Assembly (NCBI GenBank): GCA_034925905.1
Contig: JAYFRL010000014.1
Coordinates: 19,175-83,174 of the forward strand
Length of the DNA stretch: 64,000 nt
Direction of reading: 5' to 3'
Origin: JAYFRL01 sp034925905
GTDB taxonomy: Bacteria; Bacillota; Clostridia; Lachnospirales; Anaerotignaceae
The notes beneath the pieces were generated by a model. It saw only the letters and a program-made list of their open reading frames with translations. It was not told the origin of the DNA and did not search any database. Of this stretch, positions 1 through 8,983 are shown in pieces (within the stretch, counting starts at the first letter, position 1; the number at the start of each line of letters is the position of its first letter). A program made the position numbers and the translations under genes.

Positions 1-2
1 CG

Positions 3-53
3 GACTCTGTTTCAAACATAAAGCGTCAGATAAAATTGATTTTTGAAGACTAA
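3..53 (+). CDS. C-terminal end of an unidentified protein (partial)
   Basis: The third frame is open from the window edge and ends at TAA 51-53 with a lysine/isoleucine-rich tail (ending KLIFED). A strong terminator begins about 20 bases after the stop, which is what makes this a plausible gene end rather than chance. Only 16 residues are visible, so no family can be assigned. Confidence 0.4.
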   Translation, partial: DSVSNIKRQIKLIFED

Positions 54-73
54 GAGGCTTAAAAAGCTTATAC

Positions 74-114
74 CCCTGTTTCAAAAAATGTATTTTTTTG
101 GAACAGGGTTTTTT
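74..114 (+). terminator. Intrinsic terminator of the gene entering from the left
   Basis: CCCTGTTTC (74-82) plus an A run pairs with a T run plus GGAACAGGG (100-108), with one G-U pair, followed by six T (109-114). Confidence 0.8.
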
Positions 115-194
115 ATACATAAAGTCTTTAAAAGCGATGCCGGAGCCGGATTTTTTATAAAAAATGCCTTCTATTTTAAATGTTTTTTTAAAAC

Positions 195-223
195 TTGAAA
201 AATACTAAATAAAATATTATAAT
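195..223 (+). promoter_or_regulatory. Sigma-A type promoter for the TAXI transporter operon
   Basis: TTGAAA (195-200), 17-base spacer, TATAAT (218-223). It leaves a leader of roughly 55 bases before the ATG at 285; no riboswitch-like fold was recognised in the leader. Confidence 0.7.
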
Positions 224-284
224 TAAAAAATGTATTCTATACCAATTTTGTAAAAAATGTGAATCGAAAACGGAGGATATCAAA

Positions 285-1292
285 ATGAAAAAGAAACTTA
301 TGTCGGCAATAGCTTTCCTTTGCATATGTACCCTTGCTTTCTCGGGATGCACATCTGCTTCAAAGAGTGAAACTCCTGCCACAAACGGAACCAAAACAGA
401 AGAAAAAGCAACAAAGACAAATCTTAAAATGGCAACAGGAGGGACAAGCGGAACATATTATGCTTACGGCGGAGTTGTAGGCCAGGTTATAAGCGAAAAA
501 ACCGGCATTTCCTTTGATGTTCAGTCCACGGGCGCTTCGGCCGCAAACATTCGTCTTATAAATGATAATGAGGTTCAGATTGCTATAGTTCAAAACGACG
601 TTATGCACTATGCTTATAACGGAACAGATCTCTTCGATGGAGAAGAGCTTAAGAATTTTTCATCAGTTGCGGCTGTTTATGCCGAGGTTTGCCAGCTTGT
701 TGCCAGCGCAGACAGTGGGATTAATTCAGTTGCAGACCTTAAAGGCAAAAAAGTTTCCGTGGGCGACGCAGGCAGCGGCGTTGAATTTAACGCAAAGCAG
801 ATAATGAACGCATATGGAGTTACATTTGATGATATAACAAAGCAAAACCTTTCCTTTGCAGATTCCGCAAATGCAATGAAAGACGGTAAAGTCGACGCTT
901 TCTTCTGCACCGCGGGAGCTCCTACAACGGCTGTAATGGAGCTTTCAAGCACAAACGATATCAAAATAATTGATATTACAGGAGCCGAAGCTGAAGCCCT
1001 TATAAAGGATTATCCTTTCTATACAGCCTATACTATTTCCAAAGACACATACAAAGGCATGGAAAAAGATGCCACAACTATAGCCGTTAAAGCTACGTTT
1101 ATAGCAAACAACGACGTTGCTGAGGATGTTATATATGAATTTACAAAAGCATTATTTGAAAACAAAGACGAAATAACGGCAGGACATGCCAAGGGCGCAG
1201 AGCTTGATTCGGGATATGCCGTTGAAGGGATTTCAGTTCCTTTCCATCCGGGTGCAGAAAAATATTATAAAGAAGCTGGTGTTTTAAATTAA
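285..1292 (+). CDS. TAXI-family TRAP transporter solute-binding lipoprotein
   Basis: Extracytoplasmic substrate-binding subunit of a tripartite ATP-independent periplasmic (TRAP) transporter of the TAXI subfamily. The N-terminus is a lipoprotein signal: basic MKKK, a hydrophobic core, then a lipobox LAFSGC at about residues 17-22, so the mature protein would be lipid-anchored at Cys22. After a Ser/Thr/Lys-rich linker the TAXI fold starts with MATGGTSGTYYAYGG, the glycine-rich opening typical of the family. The 335-residue length is normal. GGAGG at 271-275 sets the ATG. It is followed by a DUF1850 protein and a fused TRAP permease, the usual TAXI set. The substrate cannot be read from sequence; glutamate, other carboxylates and uncharacterised acids occur in the family. 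Confidence 0.92.
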   Translation: MKKKLMSAIAFLCICTLAFSGCTSASKSETPATNGTKTEEKATKTNLKMATGGTSGTYYAYGGVVGQVISEKTGISFDVQSTGASAANIRLINDNEVQIAIVQNDVMHYAYNGTDLFDGEELKNFSSVAAVYAEVCQLVASADSGINSVADLKGKKVSVGDAGSGVEFNAKQIMNAYGVTFDDITKQNLSFADSANAMKDGKVDAFFCTAGAPTTAVMELSSTNDIKIIDITGAEAEALIKDYPFYTAYTISKDTYKGMEKDATTIAVKATFIANNDVAEDVIYEFTKALFENKDEITAGHAKGAELDSGYAVEGISVPFHPGAEKYYKEAGVLN

Positions 1293-1773
1293 AACCCCGG
1301 GCAAGGTTTTTTTAAAGTCAGGTTTAACCGCAACGGCGCTTATTTGCGCCGTTGTGTTAATTGTTGCTTATTATTTTACAAAGCCCGCGCTTTATGTTTT
1401 AAACGGAGATACGGGCGAAGTCTTCGCAAAATATGCACTTTCAGAGGATGAAGATTTTTCGGTTACTTTTATACATTCCGTGAACAAAACACCAGTAAAA
1501 GAAACCTATGAAATAAAAAACAACGAAATATATCTTACAAAATGCACATACAGCTCTTTAGGCGCAGGAGTTTTAACCGAGGTTGGGGAAAATGAAAAGC
1601 TTGAATATGACGAATACGGAAACATGGTTGTTTCAGGCATTAATATGAAGATACCAAAGCTTTCATATATAGTCGGTACAGTTTCAGACCATGTTTTAAG
1701 CATAAACGGAGAAGAGATAAGCCTTAGGGATTTATGCGGGAAAAATGCTACGGCTGTTTTTATATACAAATAA
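1288..1773 (+). CDS. DUF1850 membrane-anchored protein of the TAXI TRAP operon
   Basis: DUF1850 proteins accompany TAXI TRAP permeases; their exact role is unknown. The hallmark HSVNKTPVKETYEI is present, followed by the usual small beta-rich domain. The start is uncertain. A GTG at 1354 would give 139 residues but cut into the N-terminal membrane helix. The same frame is open back to ATT at 1288 and encodes KTPGKVFLKS followed by a full hydrophobic helix, a normal basic-plus-TM anchor. No ATG, GTG or TTG lies between 1288 and 1354. ATT 1288-1290 overlaps the preceding TAA at 1290-1292, as in translationally coupled genes. I give the extended form (161 residues) but the start codon is unproven. 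Confidence 0.7.
   Translation: MKTPGKVFLKSGLTATALICAVVLIVAYYFTKPALYVLNGDTGEVFAKYALSEDEDFSVTFIHSVNKTPVKETYEIKNNEIYLTKCTYSSLGAGVLTEVGENEKLEYDEYGNMVVSGINMKIPKLSYIVGTVSDHVLSINGEEISLRDLCGKNATAVFIYK
1291..1313 (+). terminator. Terminator-like hairpin between the binding protein and DUF1850 genes
   Basis: AAAACC (1291-1296) can pair with GGTTTT (1305-1310) around an 8-base loop, followed by further T to 1313. The stem is only 6 bp. It would allow more binding protein than permease to be made. It overlaps the extended reading of the next gene, so it may be only coding sequence. Confidence 0.35.
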
Positions 1774-1789
1774 TAGGAGAGATGCATTA

Positions 1790-3760
1790 ATGCCGTATTT
1801 AAAGAACGAAAACAAGGATACCCTTGATATAAATAAAAATAGTGCTTACACCGAACATGAGCCTATTTCCGAAGAAGAAATACAGGCTGTGCTTGCGGAA
1901 TATGATAAAGAATCAAACACAAGAGTGTTTAAAGGCGTGCCTAAAAAAATAATGCGTTATTTTTTGTCCGCTTTTTCACTTTACCTGCTTTGGATGAATG
2001 TTTTCAGCACTCTTCCGGAGCAAATCCGCCGAGCCTCGTTTGTGGGCATGCTTATTCTTATAGTGTTTCTCCTTTATCCGTCCAGCAAAAAGAGCGGGAA
2101 GGACTATGTGCCGTGGTATGATTTTGTTTTGGGAGGCATAGGCTCGGCATGTTATTTTTATTATGTTGCAAACTATGAAGCAATAGTTTCTCGCGCCGGA
2201 AGATCCAGCACGCTGGACATAGTGATAGCAATAATAGGTATTTTAATACTTATGGAGGCGTGCAGGCGTACCGTAGGCATACCCATAATGGTTGTTGTAA
2301 CAGGCTTTGTGATATATTCTTTTGCAGCCGGATTTTCAACAAAAAGAATTTTTTCGCATCTTTTTTATACGACTGAAGGGGTTATAGGAACGCCTATTGG
2401 CGTTTGTTCAACATTTATTGTGCTTTTCATACTTTTTGGTGCATTTCTTGCGGTTACGGGAGTGGGGAAGTTTTTCATAGATGTTGCAAATTCCATAGCC
2501 GGAGGGGCAACGGGCGGACCTGCCAAGGTTGCGGTTATAGCCAGTGCGCTCCAGGGGATGATTTCGGGCAGCTCTGTTGCAAACACGGTTGGCAGCGGCA
2601 GCTTCACAATACCAATGATGAAAAAAACAGGATATCCGCCTGAATTTGCTGCGGCTGTTGAAGCGGCGGCGTCCACGGGAGGGCAAATAATGCCGCCTAT
2701 TATGGGTGCGGCAGCTTTTCTTATGGCGGAAATGACGGGGATTTCTTATTCAAATATAGTTATAGCGGCTATTTTGCCGGCTTTTTTATATTTTACAGGC
2801 ATATTCCTTATGGTGCATCTTGAGGCGAAAAAGCTTGGGCTTAGAGGTCTTCCGAAAGATGAAATACCTAATTTTTTCAAAATAATGCTTTCTCACGGGT
2901 ATCTGCTTTTGCCGCTTGTTGTTTTGGTATACAGCATGATGAGCGGGAAAACCTCGTCTATGTCTGCGGTTTATGCTATTTTAACGGCCATAGCTGTAAG
3001 CATGTTTAGGAAAGAAACAAGGATGAGCGTTTCAAGCTTTTTTGACGCACTTGAGAGCGGCGGCAAAAACATAATAGGGGTTGGCGTTGCCTGCGCCGTT
3101 GCGGGCATGATTGTTGGAACGGTTACGCTTACAGGCATAGGGCTTAAGCTTGCAACGGGATTGCTTTCGCTTTCGGGTGGGATAACCATAGTCGCCCTTT
3201 TTTTCACCATGATTGCCTGTATAATTTTAGGCATGGGTGTGCCGACAACCGCAAACTACGTTATAATGGCCACGATAACGGCACCTATAGTTATAAAGCT
3301 GGGTATTCCTATGCTTGCGGCGCATATGTTTGTTTTTTATTTTGGAATAGTTGCAGATATAACCCCGCCTGTTGCCCTTGCGGCTTATGCCGGCTCGGCA
3401 ATAGCGAAGTCAAATCCGTTTAAAACGGGAATAACGGCTACGAGAATAGCCATAACTGCGTTTATAATACCGTATATTTTTGCTTTCAGCCCCGACCTTT
3501 TGCTTTTAGGCGCCTCTTTGCCTAACGCGGCGCTTATAACAATAACTGCGTTTATAGGCATGTATGGCATTGCGGCTGGCATGGAAGGCTTTATGTATAC
3601 CAAAATTCCCGTTTGGGAAAGGATTATATGCATAGCGGCAGGGCTTTGCCTTATAAAGCCCGGAATAGCAACGGATATTATAGGTGTTGGGGTTATAGGG
3701 CTTGTGTTTGTTGTTCAAAGGATAAAATATAAAAAAACTGCTAAACCCCAAGCGTTATAA
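1790..3760 (+). CDS. TRAP transporter permease, fused small and large subunits (4TM/12TM type)
   Basis: Integral membrane permease of the TAXI system, driving solute uptake with an ion gradient. The 656-residue chain has a hydrophilic N-terminus of about 45 residues, a group of about four helices corresponding to the small (DctQ-like) subunit, then the long DctM-like region with the conserved GGATGGPAKVAVIASALQG and ASTGGQIMPPIMGAAAF segments near residues 230-320, and a duplicated half carrying GMGVPTTANYV and ITPPVALAAYAGSAIA. AGGAGAG at 1775-1781 sets the ATG at 1790; an upstream in-frame start at 1745 would overlap the DUF1850 gene without a ribosome site. It follows the DUF1850 gene by 16 bases and ends before a bidirectional terminator. 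Confidence 0.92.
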   Translation: MPYLKNENKDTLDINKNSAYTEHEPISEEEIQAVLAEYDKESNTRVFKGVPKKIMRYFLSAFSLYLLWMNVFSTLPEQIRRASFVGMLILIVFLLYPSSKKSGKDYVPWYDFVLGGIGSACYFYYVANYEAIVSRAGRSSTLDIVIAIIGILILMEACRRTVGIPIMVVVTGFVIYSFAAGFSTKRIFSHLFYTTEGVIGTPIGVCSTFIVLFILFGAFLAVTGVGKFFIDVANSIAGGATGGPAKVAVIASALQGMISGSSVANTVGSGSFTIPMMKKTGYPPEFAAAVEAAASTGGQIMPPIMGAAAFLMAEMTGISYSNIVIAAILPAFLYFTGIFLMVHLEAKKLGLRGLPKDEIPNFFKIMLSHGYLLLPLVVLVYSMMSGKTSSMSAVYAILTAIAVSMFRKETRMSVSSFFDALESGGKNIIGVGVACAVAGMIVGTVTLTGIGLKLATGLLSLSGGITIVALFFTMIACIILGMGVPTTANYVIMATITAPIVIKLGIPMLAAHMFVFYFGIVADITPPVALAAYAGSAIAKSNPFKTGITATRIAITAFIIPYIFAFSPDLLLLGASLPNAALITITAFIGMYGIAAGMEGFMYTKIPVWERIICIAAGLCLIKPGIATDIIGVGVIGLVFVVQRIKYKKTAKPQAL

Positions 3761-3794
3761 AATATTAAAAAATCGGGCGTTTGTCCCGGTAAAT

Positions 3795-3840
3795 AAAAAA
3801 GCCAAAAAAAAGATAAACTACCTTTCTTTTGGCTTTTTTA
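3795..3840. terminator. Bidirectional terminator between TRAP permease and pyrG
   Basis: A run of A, then GCCAAAA, pairs with TTTTGGC (3827-3833) followed by a T run; the stem extends inward with one mismatch. It serves the converging permease (+) and pyrG (-) genes. Confidence 0.85.
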
Positions 3841-3877
3841 TATGGTTTAAAATCTTTAAAGTAAATATCTAAAAAAA

Positions 3878-5488
3878 TTATCTATTGTTTTTATGCTCTA
3901 TTCCTGCGGATATAAAATCGCGGAAAAGGGGATGCGGTTTATTTGGCCTGGACTTAAATTCAGGGTGGAATTGAACACCTATAAACCACGGATGGTCTTT
4001 TATCTCGATTATTTCAACAAGCCTTTCATCCGGCGAAAGACCAACTATGTCCATACCTGCTTTGCTAAAAACTTCGCGGTAGTCGTTGTTGAACTCATAG
4101 CGGTGTCTGTGTCTTTCAGATATAAGGTCTTGATTATAAGCTTTGAAAGTAAGAGAATCTTTTTTAACCTTGCAGGGGTAAGCGCCAAGGCGCATTGTGC
4201 CGCCAAGGTTATCTATATTTTTTTGATCGGGCATAATATCTATAACAGGATGGGTTGTTTTTGGTGTAACCTCTGTTGTGAAAGCGTCTTTATAGCCTAA
4301 AACATTTCTTGCAAATTCGACAACGGCACATTGCATTCCAAGGCATATGCCGAAAAACGGAACCTTGTTTTCTCTGGCATATTTTATTGAGGTTATTTTG
4401 CCTTCAAGGCCTCTGTCACCAAAACCGCCGGGAACCAAAATGCCGTCCGCGTCCTTCAAATAAGAAGCTACGTTTTCATCCGTAATTTCTTCGGCGTTTA
4501 CCCAGTCTATATTTACCGAGGAATAGTTATATATACCCCCGTGGTGCAAGGATTCAACTATTGAGAGATAAGCGTCGTGGAGACCGATATATTTTCCAAC
4601 AAGGGCTATATTAACCGAGGTTTTGATTTCTTTTTCCCTTTTAACGAGGTCTACCCATTCTTTAATATTAGGTTCTCTTTCCGGGAGCCCAAGCTTTTTA
4701 ACCGCTGCTTTTGCAAGACCTTCTTCTTCAAGCATGAGAGGTACGGAATAAAGAGAATCTGCGTCTAAGTTTTGTATTATGGAGTCTTCGGAAACATTAC
4801 AGAAAAGGGAGAGCTTTTCTCTCATTTCCTGGGACATTTTATGCTCCGTGCGGCAGACGATTATATCCGGCTGGATACCTATGGATAAAAGCTCCTTAAC
4901 GGAATGCTGAGTCGGCTTCGTTTTCATTTCGCCGCCTTTTGAGAGGTATGGAATGAGTGTTACATGGACATAAATACAATTGTTTTTGCCGACTTCCCTT
5001 GAAACCTGACGGATTGCTTCAAGAAAAGGGAGACTTTCAATATCCCCGACGGTTCCGCCAATTTCTGTTATAACTATTTGGGAACCTGAGACCCTGGCTG
5101 TGCGGTATACCCTATCCTTTATCTCGTTTGTTATATGGGGAACCACCTGAACGGTTGCTCCAAGGTAGTCGCCCTTTCTTTCCTTGCTTATTACAGACCA
5201 ATATATTTTGCCAGTTGTTATATTGTTGTCCACAGAAAGGTTTTCGTCTATAAACCTTTCATAGTGTCCTAAATCAAGGTCTGTTTCCGCTCCGTCATTT
5301 GTAACGAAAACTTCGCCGTGCTGATAAGGGCTCATTGTGCCGGGATCCACGTTTATGTACGGGTCAAACTTTTGTATTGTGACATTAAAACCTCTCATTT
5401 TCAGCAAACGACCGAGAGAAGCGGCTGTTATACCTTTTCCGAGACCAGAAACAACTCCCCCCGTAACAAAAACATATTTTGTGTCCAT
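3878..5488 (-). CDS. pyrG: CTP synthase
   Basis: Converts UTP to CTP using ATP and glutamine, the last step of pyrimidine nucleotide synthesis; cytoplasmic. The N-terminal synthetase domain opens with KYVFVTGGVVSGLGKG (P-loop) and has the family signature GGTVGDIESLPFLEAIRQ. The C-terminal class I glutamine amidotransferase has the catalytic cysteine in GICLGMQCAVVEFA near residue 380 and the His-Glu pair in FHPEFKSRP near the end. Its 536 residues match full-length PyrG. The ATG at 5488 follows a GAGGTG site. It has its own promoter about 105 bases upstream and is separated from the minus-strand HAD gene by that gene's terminator. Confidence 0.98.
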   Translation of the reverse strand: MDTKYVFVTGGVVSGLGKGITAASLGRLLKMRGFNVTIQKFDPYINVDPGTMSPYQHGEVFVTNDGAETDLDLGHYERFIDENLSVDNNITTGKIYWSVISKERKGDYLGATVQVVPHITNEIKDRVYRTARVSGSQIVITEIGGTVGDIESLPFLEAIRQVSREVGKNNCIYVHVTLIPYLSKGGEMKTKPTQHSVKELLSIGIQPDIIVCRTEHKMSQEMREKLSLFCNVSEDSIIQNLDADSLYSVPLMLEEEGLAKAAVKKLGLPEREPNIKEWVDLVKREKEIKTSVNIALVGKYIGLHDAYLSIVESLHHGGIYNYSSVNIDWVNAEEITDENVASYLKDADGILVPGGFGDRGLEGKITSIKYARENKVPFFGICLGMQCAVVEFARNVLGYKDAFTTEVTPKTTHPVIDIMPDQKNIDNLGGTMRLGAYPCKVKKDSLTFKAYNQDLISERHRHRYEFNNDYREVFSKAGMDIVGLSPDERLVEIIEIKDHPWFIGVQFHPEFKSRPNKPHPLFRDFISAGIEHKNNR

Positions 5489-5593
5489 TTTTTCACCTCG
5501 TTATTAATATTATTGTACAAAAAAATTTAGTACCACAGAAATAAAAAAAGAGTTTTTTTTATTACTGCAGTACATATATAAAATACAAATTAA

Positions 5594-5622
5594 ATATTAG
5601 CACATATTTTAATTTTACTCAA
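5594..5622 (-). promoter_or_regulatory. pyrG promoter
   Basis: Read on the minus strand: TTGAGT (5622-5617), 17-base spacer, TAATAT (5599-5594). The leader of about 100 bases holds only an A/T-only inverted repeat (poly-A facing poly-T around ACTC). I see no G-rich start or GC-rich attenuator like that of Bacillus pyrG. Confidence 0.6.
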
Positions 5623-5673
5623 CAGGAAAAGACATTTTTTTAAAAGTTTATTGTTATTTTAAACAGTTGAAAA

Positions 5674-5706
5674 TTAAAAAATTCCCACGGAAATAACTCC
5701 GGGAAT
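5674..5706 (-). terminator. Terminator of the parA-parB-DUF4446-HAD operon
   Basis: On the minus strand ATTCCC (5706-5701) pairs with GGGAAT (5686-5681), with GGA/TCC extending the stem, and is followed by a T run. It lies about 55 bases past the HAD gene stop. Confidence 0.7.
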
Positions 5707-5760
5707 ATTAATTGGTTTAAACCCAGACGCCCGCAATTTCAAAGGGCTTTTGCAAGAAAA

Positions 5761-6564
5761 TTAAGCCAGCAAAAATTTTTCTATAACTTCTTTAACTGCA
5801 TGGGTTTCGTTTGTGTTCTCCGTGATATAATCCGCAGCGTCCTTAAGCTCCTGGCTTGCGTTTGCAACCGCAACACCAAGGCCAACACGCATAATCATGC
5901 TCTTATCGTTTTGCCCGTCGCCTATGGCTATCGCTTCGTTAAGAGGGATGCCCAGCATTCGGCAAAGGTTGGCTGCGGCGTTGCCTTTTGTTGCTTCTTT
6001 GCTTGTAAATTCAAGGTATTCAGGTTTTGAAAACGTCATGTTAACCCTACCCCCTATTTTTGGCATAAGCCTTTCGCATATGCCTGTAAGCTTTTTGTGA
6101 TCCCAGGTGAAGAGTATTTTTGAAAGGCTTGCGTTATAATTGGCAAGACTAGGCACAAAAACAGCTTCAATGCCCATTCTTTCGATATATTGCTTTGCAA
6201 CTTCCGTAAGCTTTTCTATATAAAGCTTGTCCCTGTAATATCCCTGGGTGGGTATATCAAATTCCAAGCCAAGCCCGCATATCGTTTTAACGCAATCTTT
6301 AGGTAAAAAGTTCTCGGAAATTACCTCCATGGTTTTGCAGTCATAAACTGCTCCGCCGTTCAGGCATATAACATAGCCTTCGTTCCCTATTTCCAAAGCA
6401 TCGATATATTTTTTAATTCCAAATATGCCGCGACCCGAGCAGATAACTATTTTTTTGCCGCGACTGACGGCTTTTTTTATTGCTGCTGTGTTTTCGTCCG
6501 ATATTGTAAGGTCGTTTTTTAAAAGCGTGTCGTCTATGTCTGTAAAAAGAATTTTATAACTCAT
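5761..6564 (-). CDS. Cof-type HAD-superfamily hydrolase
   Basis: Phosphatase of the Cof/YidA group (HAD class IIB), typically acting on sugar phosphates or related small phosphoesters; the substrate is unknown. Motif I is FTDIDDTLLKND at residues 7-18, motif II is ICSGRG near 42, and motif IV is IGDGQNDKSMI near residue 215, after a C2-type cap. Length (267 residues) is normal. The start overlaps the DUF4446 stop (ATGA), with AGGAGAGG just upstream, so it is translationally coupled as the last gene of the parA operon. The link to chromosome partition is probably just operon membership. Confidence 0.9.
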   Translation of the reverse strand: MSYKILFTDIDDTLLKNDLTISDENTAAIKKAVSRGKKIVICSGRGIFGIKKYIDALEIGNEGYVICLNGGAVYDCKTMEVISENFLPKDCVKTICGLGLEFDIPTQGYYRDKLYIEKLTEVAKQYIERMGIEAVFVPSLANYNASLSKILFTWDHKKLTGICERLMPKIGGRVNMTFSKPEYLEFTSKEATKGNAAANLCRMLGIPLNEAIAIGDGQNDKSMIMRVGLGVAVANASQELKDAADYITENTNETHAVKEVIEKFLLA

Positions 6565-7268
6565 GAAGCCTCTCCTGATTTTTTATTGTTTTCAATGGCG
6601 TAGCCGGGTTCTTTTGATTTTTCTGCGGAAATTAAGGCTTCGCTGGCCAGCTTATAAAGCTCTTCTATATGAGCTTTTTCTTTTTTTATATTCCTGTTTG
6701 TTGCTTTTATCCTATATATTTTAGACGGTTTTTCAGCAAGCAGCTTAGCAAAGTCATAGCGTTTTTTATAGGTGCTTTCAAGAGCCAGGTGCACGGCTTC
6801 TTTTTCTTCTTCGGAAAGAGTATAGGAGCTTTCGGCGTTTTCAATCGGTTTTGCGTAGGTGTATGAGCCTGTGCGGCTATGGATTCCGTTTAAAACTATG
6901 CCGTTGTTGTCCTTATCCATAATGGCTATCGCGAAGCAAAGCTTTCCCCCCATTTCCGAAAACGGGTTATAGCGTACAATGCCTATTTTTTGTATGCATT
7001 TATCAATGTTTGATTTCATATCCTCTATGCAGCTTAAAACCTCGGTATATTTCCTGTCTATTTCTTTTGTGCGGTTTATGTATTCTTTTATGGCTGTTTC
7101 AAGGTTGGCGTCTGGGTGGCTGTTTGCGCCCATGAAAAAATTATATCTGCGCCTTAAATCCTGCTCCCTTTTTAAAGCAAGAATGAGAAAAACAGCAAAA
7201 ATGACGATGATTGCCGACAAAACGATGAGAATAACAGCCGCATTTTCTTCTATAAGCTCTAAAAACAT
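6561..7268 (-). CDS. DUF4446 family membrane-anchored protein
   Basis: Function unknown. There is an N-terminal membrane helix (about residues 11-31), a basic stretch KREQDLRRRYNFFMG, a helical, possibly coiled-coil region (about 50-95), then the conserved domain with IGIVRYNPFSEMGGKLCFA and TYAKPIENAESSYTLSEEE. These segments match the DUF4446 family, often encoded directly after parB in Clostridia, as here. A site AGAAGGGG precedes the ATG at 7268, 14 bases after parB. The topology, one N-terminal anchor and a cytoplasmic domain, would place it at the membrane beside partition proteins, but no partner is demonstrated. Confidence 0.85.
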   Translation of the reverse strand: MFLELIEENAAVILIVLSAIIVIFAVFLILALKREQDLRRRYNFFMGANSHPDANLETAIKEYINRTKEIDRKYTEVLSCIEDMKSNIDKCIQKIGIVRYNPFSEMGGKLCFAIAIMDKDNNGIVLNGIHSRTGSYTYAKPIENAESSYTLSEEEKEAVHLALESTYKKRYDFAKLLAEKPSKIYRIKATNRNIKKEKAHIEELYKLASEALISAEKSKEPGYAIENNKKSGEAS

Positions 7269-7282
7269 TTTTACCCCTTCTT

Positions 7283-8146
7283 TTATGGTTTTTTAACAAG
7301 CTCAAGTATTCTTTCAAGATCTTTGTCCGAATAATATTCTATTTCTATTTTGCCTTTTTTTCTTCCGTTAATTATACTTACCTTTGTGCCCAATATAGAC
7401 ATAAGTTCTTTCTCTATGCTTGAAAGATATGTTGGTTTAGGCTTATTTTTATCGACAATCTTCGTATTTTCAAGCTCACGCTTAACAATGGCTTCAACAG
7501 CTCTTACGCTTAAATCCTCCTCAATAATTTTCTCCGCAAGTTCAAATTGAACCGTTGCCGGAAGAGCTAAAAGCGCCCGGCTATGCCCGCTTGAGATTTT
7601 GTTTTCTATAACAAAATTCATGACTCTTGGGTCTAAGTTGAAAAGGCGCAAAGCGTTTGTTATGGTTGTTCGGTTTTTGCCTATTTTTTGGGCAAGAGCC
7701 TCTTGCGTGAAGCCATATTCGTTTATAAGCCGCCTATAACCTTCAGCTTCTTCTATGGGGTTTAAGTCTGCTCTTTGGAGGTTTTCTATGAGAGCCAGCT
7801 CAAAGGCTTCTTTTTCGTTTATGTCCTTTATAATTATGGGTATTTTATTTATACCTGCTATTTTTGCTGCGCGCCAACGGCGTTCGCCGGCTATTATTTT
7901 ATAATAGTCATTTTCTTTACGCACTATTATTGGCTGAATTATGCCATATTCCTTTATGGAAGCAGCAAGCTCCGTAAGCTTTTCTTCTTCAAAACGACGT
8001 CTTGGTTGGCCTGAATTTGGTTCTATTTTATTTATGTCTACCTCTATGGTGTTTCCCGGAACATCCTTTAACTCGTTAATCTGGGTGTTTATGAGAGCCT
8101 CCATGCCCAACCCTTTTGAACCGAGGCCTTTTTTAGGCATAGCCAT
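7283..8146 (-). CDS. parB: Chromosome partitioning protein ParB (Spo0J)
   Basis: ParB binds parS and, as a CTP-dependent clamp, loads onto DNA and recruits SMC for origin segregation. In order: a short N-terminus with KGLGSKGLGMEALI (the ParA-interacting segment), the ParB nuclease-like domain with QPRRRF and GERRWRAAKIAG (CTP-binding box, about residues 95-105), the HTH with GFTQEALAQKIGKNRTTI (about 150-167) followed by GHSRALLAL, and a C-terminal dimerisation region. 287 residues is typical. The ATG is adjacent to the parA stop, with GGAG inside the parA end, so the pair is coupled. Two parS sites lie just upstream of parA. Confidence 0.97.
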   Translation of the reverse strand: MAMPKKGLGSKGLGMEALINTQINELKDVPGNTIEVDINKIEPNSGQPRRRFEEEKLTELAASIKEYGIIQPIIVRKENDYYKIIAGERRWRAAKIAGINKIPIIIKDINEKEAFELALIENLQRADLNPIEEAEGYRRLINEYGFTQEALAQKIGKNRTTITNALRLFNLDPRVMNFVIENKISSGHSRALLALPATVQFELAEKIIEEDLSVRAVEAIVKRELENTKIVDKNKPKPTYLSSIEKELMSILGTKVSIINGRKKGKIEIEYYSDKDLERILELVKKP

Positions 8147-8920
8147 TTAACTCCACTCCTTTTCCATAACTTCTTCGGCCAAAAGCTCGTAGCCTTCGGC
8201 GCCTTTTGATTTCGGGTCATAAAGCGTTATGGGCAAACCGTGGCTTGGGGCTTCGCCTAAACGCACATTCCTTGGGATTATAGACTTATAAACTTTATCT
8301 TTCAGGCTTTTCTTTATTTCTTCAACAACCTGCATGGAGAGATTTGTTCTTGCGTCATACATTGTGAAAACGATGCCTTCTATTTCCAAAGCTTCGTTCA
8401 AACGCTTTTTGACTAAGCCGACCGTATTTAAAAGCTGCTCTAAGCCTTCCATGGCAAAATATTCACATTGTATTGGAACCAAAACGGTGTCGGCCGCGGT
8501 AAGGGCGTTTATGGTTATTATGTTTAAAGAAGGAGGACAATCTATCAGAACAAAATCATACTCGTTTTTAACGGAATCTATCGCATCTTTAAGTATAAAT
8601 TCCCTTCTTGCGTTTTCTATGAGCTCTATTTCAACTCCAGAAAGGTTCATATTTGAGGGAAGCACAAAAAGCCCGGGGACAACGCATTCATGAATAACCT
8701 CGGCAACGGTTTTTTCTCCGAGCATTATATTGTATACGGTGTTTTCAATTGAGTTTTTATCAAGACCCAATCCGCTTGAGCTGTTTCCCTGGGGATCTGC
8801 ATCCACAAGCAAAACCTTTTTGGAGCTGTTTGCCAGGCAGGCCGAAAGGTTTATGGCTGTTGTTGTTTTACCCACACCGCCCTTTTGGTTTGCTACGGCA
8901 ATTACTCTCACTTTTCCCAA
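8147..8920 (-). CDS. parA: Chromosome partitioning ATPase ParA (Soj)
   Basis: Walker-type ATPase working with ParB in origin segregation and, in Bacillus, control of DnaA. The deviant Walker A is KGGVGKTTTAINL (about residues 13-25, including the signature lysine), with DADPQGN and FVLIDCPPSL as the A' and B motifs. 257 residues is the usual Soj length. I place the start at TTG 8920 because AAAGGAGGG sits 7-8 bases upstream; a GTG three codons in is the alternative. First gene of parA-parB-DUF4446-HAD. Its promoter was not clear; a TAATAT lies about 40 bases upstream, near the parS sites, so ParB feedback is possible. Confidence 0.97.
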   Translation of the reverse strand: MGKVRVIAVANQKGGVGKTTTAINLSACLANSSKKVLLVDADPQGNSSSGLGLDKNSIENTVYNIMLGEKTVAEVIHECVVPGLFVLPSNMNLSGVEIELIENARREFILKDAIDSVKNEYDFVLIDCPPSLNIITINALTAADTVLVPIQCEYFAMEGLEQLLNTVGLVKKRLNEALEIEGIVFTMYDARTNLSMQVVEEIKKSLKDKVYKSIIPRNVRLGEAPSHGLPITLYDPKSKGAEGYELLAEEVMEKEWS

Positions 8921-8983
8921 ACTGTATCCCTCCTTTAAATTTCCATATTTCTATATTACTACAAATTTTTGCAAAATAGAAGA

